Positions 61,202 to 64,000 of a DNA stretch of 64,000 bases are shown piece after piece. Source of the DNA: Bacillota bacterium (GTDB taxonomy: Bacteria; Bacillota; Clostridia; Monoglobales; Firm-18). Each line of letters begins with the position of its first letter. Within the stretch, counting starts at the first letter, position 1. Below the pieces are notes generated by a model. The model was not told where the DNA came from and made no database searches. It was given only the letters and a program-made list of their open reading frames with translations. The position numbers and the translations under genes were made by a program. The stretch is taken from assembly GCA_023228885.1 (NCBI GenBank), contig JALOAJ010000003.1, positions 1-64,000 of the forward strand. Reading direction: 5' to 3'.

Positions 61202-61474
61202 ATGAACAGAATGGAACTGGTATCAGCAATAGCAGAAAAAGCAGGTATGACAAAAAAGGATTCCGAAGCAGCACTTAGCGCAACTATCGAAGCAATAACC
61301 AATACATTAAAAAAAGGTGAAAAAGTTCAATTGGTTGGCTTTGGCACATTTGAAACACGCCAAAGGGCTGCCCGTGAGGGAAGAAACCCTCAAACAGGCG
61401 CAAAAATCAAAATCGATGCTACAACAAGCCCGGTATTTAGAGCAGGCAAGGCTTTAAAAGACGCAATAAAATAA
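61202..61474 (+). CDS. hup: HU-type DNA-binding protein
   Basis: A small nucleoid protein that bends and compacts DNA. The 90-aa product has the HU fold: helical MNRMELVSAIAEKAGMTKKDS, then VQLVGFGTFETRQRAAREGRNPQTG with the DNA-inserting arm and the RNPQTG tip, and the C-terminal helix PVFRAGKALKDAIK. The ATG at 61202 has AGGAGGT six bases upstream. Monocistronic, with its own promoter and terminator. Confidence 0.96.
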   Translation: MNRMELVSAIAEKAGMTKKDSEAALSATIEAITNTLKKGEKVQLVGFGTFETRQRAAREGRNPQTGAKIKIDATTSPVFRAGKALKDAIK

Positions 61475-61496
61475 TACATTAAATTTTAATGTATTA
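61472..61496. repeat. 12-bp perfect inverted repeat over the HU stop codon
   Basis: TAATACATTAAA (61472-61483) and its exact reverse complement (61485-61496) are separated by one base. The repeat includes the HU stop codon. It is AT-only apart from one C and one G, so a stable RNA stem is unlikely; a protein-binding site or mRNA end structure are alternatives. Confidence 0.5.
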
Positions 61497-61516
61497 GGGT
61501 GAAAAATAAAAATGTT

Positions 61517-61563
61517 AAAAACTTATTGGGGCAACTTTAAGTAGCCTTGATAAGTTTTTTTCA
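61517..61563 (+). terminator. Intrinsic terminator after the HU gene
   Basis: AAAAACTTAT (61517-61526) pairs with ATAAGTTTTT (61550-61559), enclosing a GGGGC/GCCTT inner stem, and a T-run follows. Confidence 0.8.
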
Positions 61564-61613
61564 TTTATTTTGCTGATGACATTCTGCTGCAAAACCCCAA
61601 TATAAGCAATTAA

Positions 61614-61641
61614 TTGACAATTTCGTAAAAAACAGTATAAT
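61614..61641 (+). promoter_or_regulatory. Promoter for the lipoprotein pair
   Basis: TTGACA (61614-61619) and TATAAT (61636-61641) are perfect hexamers with a 16-base spacer. The first lipoprotein ATG is about 45 bases downstream of the expected start. Confidence 0.8.
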
Positions 61642-61693
61642 AGTTATATTAATACATATTGAAAAAATTTATTATAAAACAAAGGAGCTTTTT

Positions 61694-62158
61694 ATGAAAA
61701 GACTTTTTATAATGTGTTTACTATTTATGTTGCTTTGTTCGGGCTGCAAAAATTCTAAATGGGATAATGATATGACAGATTTGCATAACTATAATCGCCT
61801 TTATTTGGAGCTGTTAGAACCGATTGTGGGGGATAATGTGAAAAGATATAGCAACAATGATTTACTTGTGTATGTCAGAGAAATTGAAAAAGATGAAAAG
61901 TGGCTTCAAATGCAGGATATACTCCGGCAGATGGAACCAACGATTAGATACGCCGGCGAAGCTAAACATATCCAGTCATTTTTTGCTCGAGACTATAACA
62001 AAAATATTCAAGCATTAATTAAATGCGTTCAAACAGGCGATGAAGAAGGCATAGATACAATAGAAAAGATGACAGACGAAGAACATCGCTACTTATTAGA
62101 TATGATTATTAACATAAACATAGTAGGATATGTTAATGTTAGAAATGACATGAGATAA
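61694..62158 (+). CDS. Small lipoprotein, unknown, paralogue 1
   Basis: 154 aa. A lipoprotein signal peptide ends in LCSGC with Cys18. The mature part is helical and charged, with LYLELLEPIVGDNVKRY, LVYVREIEKDEKWLQMQDIL and DTIEKMTDEE. The next gene shares this layout and many of these words (LYLELLEPIFGD, KIEKDEKWLKMQDIL), so the two are tandem duplicates. AAAGGAGCTTTTT precedes the ATG in both. No known domain is recognised. Likely displayed on the outer face of the membrane. Confidence 0.8.
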   Translation: MKRLFIMCLLFMLLCSGCKNSKWDNDMTDLHNYNRLYLELLEPIVGDNVKRYSNNDLLVYVREIEKDEKWLQMQDILRQMEPTIRYAGEAKHIQSFFARDYNKNIQALIKCVQTGDEEGIDTIEKMTDEEHRYLLDMIININIVGYVNVRNDMR

Positions 62159-62249
62159 TCGAATATATTGATTCTGTAATTCATGCCAACAACAATCGTA
62201 TTAATACAATTGAGGGGATAGATTTTATCATAAAATAAAGGAGCTTTCT

Positions 62250-62738
62250 ATGAAAAAGTTTTTTGCAATATGTTTGATATGTGTGTTTATTTGTGCGGGC
62301 TGTAAAAGCTCCGAACATAAAGCTGATTATACAGAGAAAAGCAAATACTATCTGCTTTATTTAGAACTGTTAGAGCCGATTTTTGGGGATTATGTTGAAA
62401 GATATGATAATAATAATGACTTGCTTGTAAAAATAAGAAAAATTGAAAAAGATGAAAAGTGGCTTAAAATGCAGGATATACTATGGCAGCTAAAGCAAAT
62501 GTGGCTAAACATGAAGGAAAATGAAGGTTCATTTATTATTTCTATAATGGTAGATAACAATGATGTTCAAAGATTAATTGAATTTGTTAATATGTGTGAT
62601 GGGACTGGAGCTGATACAATAGAAAAGATGACAGAGAAACAACGCTACGGCCTTGGCATAACAAAAGTCTCAAACAGAGTAAACTACGACAGCATAAAAA
62701 AAAATATGGAACAATGTGAAAAGATATGGCAACAATGA
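62250..62738 (+). CDS. Small lipoprotein, unknown, paralogue 2
   Basis: 162 aa, with signal peptide and lipobox ICAGC (Cys18). It shares with paralogue 1 the LLYLELLEPIFGD core, the KIEKDEKWLKMQDIL stretch and a TIEKMTEK segment, but its last 30 residues differ. The non-coding leader (AAATAAAGGAGCTTTCT) is duplicated too, showing that the repeat unit was roughly 550 bp. An alginate-lyase-family gene follows after 127 bases. Confidence 0.8.
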   Translation: MKKFFAICLICVFICAGCKSSEHKADYTEKSKYYLLYLELLEPIFGDYVERYDNNNDLLVKIRKIEKDEKWLKMQDILWQLKQMWLNMKENEGSFIISIMVDNNDVQRLIEFVNMCDGTGADTIEKMTEKQRYGLGITKVSNRVNYDSIKKNMEQCEKIWQQ

Positions 62739-62865
62739 TTTGTGGAAAACAGGACTGCTTTTTGTGCCCGAAAGGACAAAAGCATACTCCATGACATGTG
62801 TGGGATTGACGGGTATTTGTTGCCGATATTGGTTCGCTTTTGTAACAATGAAGAAAGGTGGCATT

Positions 62866-63957
62866 ATGGATATTTTACATTTTTTTGACAGAAACCGCAT
62901 AATTTGCCAAGCGCAAAAGGCTTTAGCGGTAAAACCACGATATATTACCGATTTTTCGGCTAAAATGAGCGAGGGCGGTATACATGATTATTATTCCAAC
63001 GGTGATTACTGGTGGCCAAACCCCAACACAGCAAACGGCTTGCCTTATGTGCGGCTGGACGGCAAGTCAAACCCCAATGCTTTTATGCATCACCGAAACA
63101 TTTTAAGGGAAATGAGAACAAGCGTATCGCATCTTGCCGCCGGATATAAAATAACAAAAGATGAAAAATATGCGTCCAGGGCATCGATTATTCTAAACAA
63201 TTTTTTTCTGGCGAAAGAATCGAAAATGAATCCCTCTTTGTTATATGCGCAAGCTGTTCCGGGCTTATACAGCGGCAGGGGAATTGGAATTATCGACACT
63301 TTGCATTTGGCTGAGGTTCCGTTTGCTGTAAACGCGCTTAAAAGCTCTTTGCACATGACAGATGAATTATTGATGGGGCTAAAAAAGTGGTTCTCCGATT
63401 ACCTTAATTGGATGACTGCTCATAGTTATGGAATTTCAGAAATGAACGAAAAAAATAATCATGGAATTTGTTGGCATGTGCAAGCGGCTTCGTTTGCTTT
63501 ATTTGTCGGTAATGAACAGATGGTTGATTTTTGTCGTAAACAGTATAAAAATGTGTTGCTTGGGCAAATGGCGGCGGACGGAAGCTTTACAAAGGAGCTT
63601 GCAAGGACAAAACCTTACGGTTACTCTATTTTTACATTGGACAACTTGTTAATTTTATGCCACATTTTATTTAAAAAAGAAAATGACTTATGGAATTATG
63701 AGCTAAATGGCAAAGGTGCGCGCAGGGGAATGGAATTTCTTTATCCATACCTGATTGATAAAACAACTTGGCCTTATAAAAAGGACATTCAACATTTTGA
63801 ATGTTGGCCTGTCGCAATGGCATCTTTTCTTTTTGCCGGCTTAGGGCTTGGGGAGCAAAAGTATGTAAAGCTGTGGCAAAGCCTTGACCCGGAGCCGACC
63901 AATTGGGAAGTAAGGCGTAATATGACAGTACGGCAGCCGTTGTTATGGCTCGGGTAG
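62866..63957 (+). CDS. Alginate-lyase-family (PL5-like) polysaccharide-degrading protein
   Basis: 363 aa, all-alpha. YYSNGDYWWPNPN (about 39-51), RDLG-type helices and NNHGICWHVQAASFALFV (about 198-215, with the conserved Asn-His) resemble the alginate_lyase family that cleaves uronate polymers by beta-elimination. No signal peptide is present, so it would act in the cytoplasm on imported oligosaccharides. Otherwise it is a related hydrolase of unknown target. ATG 62866 has AAAGGTGG about four bases upstream; an ORF extension to 62716 has no site. No transporter or sugar-use genes are visible before the window ends. Confidence 0.78.
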   Translation: MDILHFFDRNRIICQAQKALAVKPRYITDFSAKMSEGGIHDYYSNGDYWWPNPNTANGLPYVRLDGKSNPNAFMHHRNILREMRTSVSHLAAGYKITKDEKYASRASIILNNFFLAKESKMNPSLLYAQAVPGLYSGRGIGIIDTLHLAEVPFAVNALKSSLHMTDELLMGLKKWFSDYLNWMTAHSYGISEMNEKNNHGICWHVQAASFALFVGNEQMVDFCRKQYKNVLLGQMAADGSFTKELARTKPYGYSIFTLDNLLILCHILFKKENDLWNYELNGKGARRGMEFLYPYLIDKTTWPYKKDIQHFECWPVAMASFLFAGLGLGEQKYVKLWQSLDPEPTNWEVRRNMTVRQPLLWLG

Positions 63958-64000
63958 TGCACGGGCTGATAGAAATATCTCGAAATATGCCTGAATTTGA

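Noticed and set aside
1..64000. CRISPR array, rRNA genes or prophage
   Set aside because: No regularly spaced repeats, no rRNA sequence and no phage structural or integrase genes were found.

Overview
The window is a 64-kb stretch of an AT-rich, Gram-positive genome. It most likely comes from an endospore-forming member of the Clostridia (Bacillota). The evidence is the rpmH-rnpA-yidD-yidC-khpB-mnmE order, an IreB/MurJ pair, a pro-sigma-K gene with an intact pro-sequence, a miaB-mutS-mutL-miaA-hfq run, a yggS-sepF-yggT-divIVA-ileS division cluster, S-layer-homology proteins, strong AGGAGG-type ribosome binding sites and frequent TTG/GTG starts. Gene ends such as ATGA overlaps show that TGA is an ordinary stop. 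The species cannot be named from the sequence alone.

Layout. (1) 1-3400 is an accessory region, mainly on the minus strand: an IS256-family transposase, a DUF5050-type lipoprotein gene and an unrecognised 281-aa protein. The first two each carry an in-frame stop. (2) 3824-9666 is the core translation and membrane block rpmH-rnpA-yidD-yidC-khpB-mnmE-DUF1385-prmC. dnaA does not lie upstream and mnmG/rsmG do not follow. (3) 9700-17632 is a mixed region: a 944-aa S-layer protein, a sulfatase, a divergent purine permease/phosphoribosyltransferase pair, a small membrane protein and a TIM-barrel isomerase. (4) 17783-26740 holds pheS-pheT-ireB followed by murJ, an O-antigen-ligase-like polymerase, a GT4 glycosyltransferase and two DUF4330 proteins (cell-envelope glycan theme). 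(5) 26760-28316 holds two XRE repressor genes that share a 98-bp repeat. They are transcribed divergently from sigK, and near-identical hairpins flank the pair. (6) 28357-39320 holds a glycan/lipid-linked sugar set (GT2, DUF2304, EmrE-like, GT39), then folD, bioY, DUF4364, guaB, dusB, a YcdB/SLH surface protein and pncB. (7) 39457-47256 is uvrB-uvrA-proS-birA-lgt, ending at a minus-strand tRNA-Gly. (8) 47500-60904 is a long co-directional run for tRNA modification, mismatch repair, RNA chaperone, cell division and ileS. (9) 61135-63957 holds HU, two paralogous small lipoproteins and an alginate-lyase-family protein.

Functional links. Envelope assembly recurs: YidC, Lgt, MurJ, polysaccharide polymerase and glycosyltransferases, and SLH proteins. 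Nucleotide and cofactor supply is represented by the purine permease and phosphoribosyltransferase, GuaB, PncB, FolD, BioY and BirA. tRNA function is represented by MnmE, MiaA, MiaB, DusB, PheST, ProS, IleS and tRNA-Gly. The least ordinary locus is the XRE-pair/sigK region. There, palindromic operator-like sites, duplicated hairpins and a hairpin that buries the sigK ribosome binding site suggest an added layer of control on late mother-cell sporulation. All functions are read from sequence motifs and family knowledge; no database search was run.
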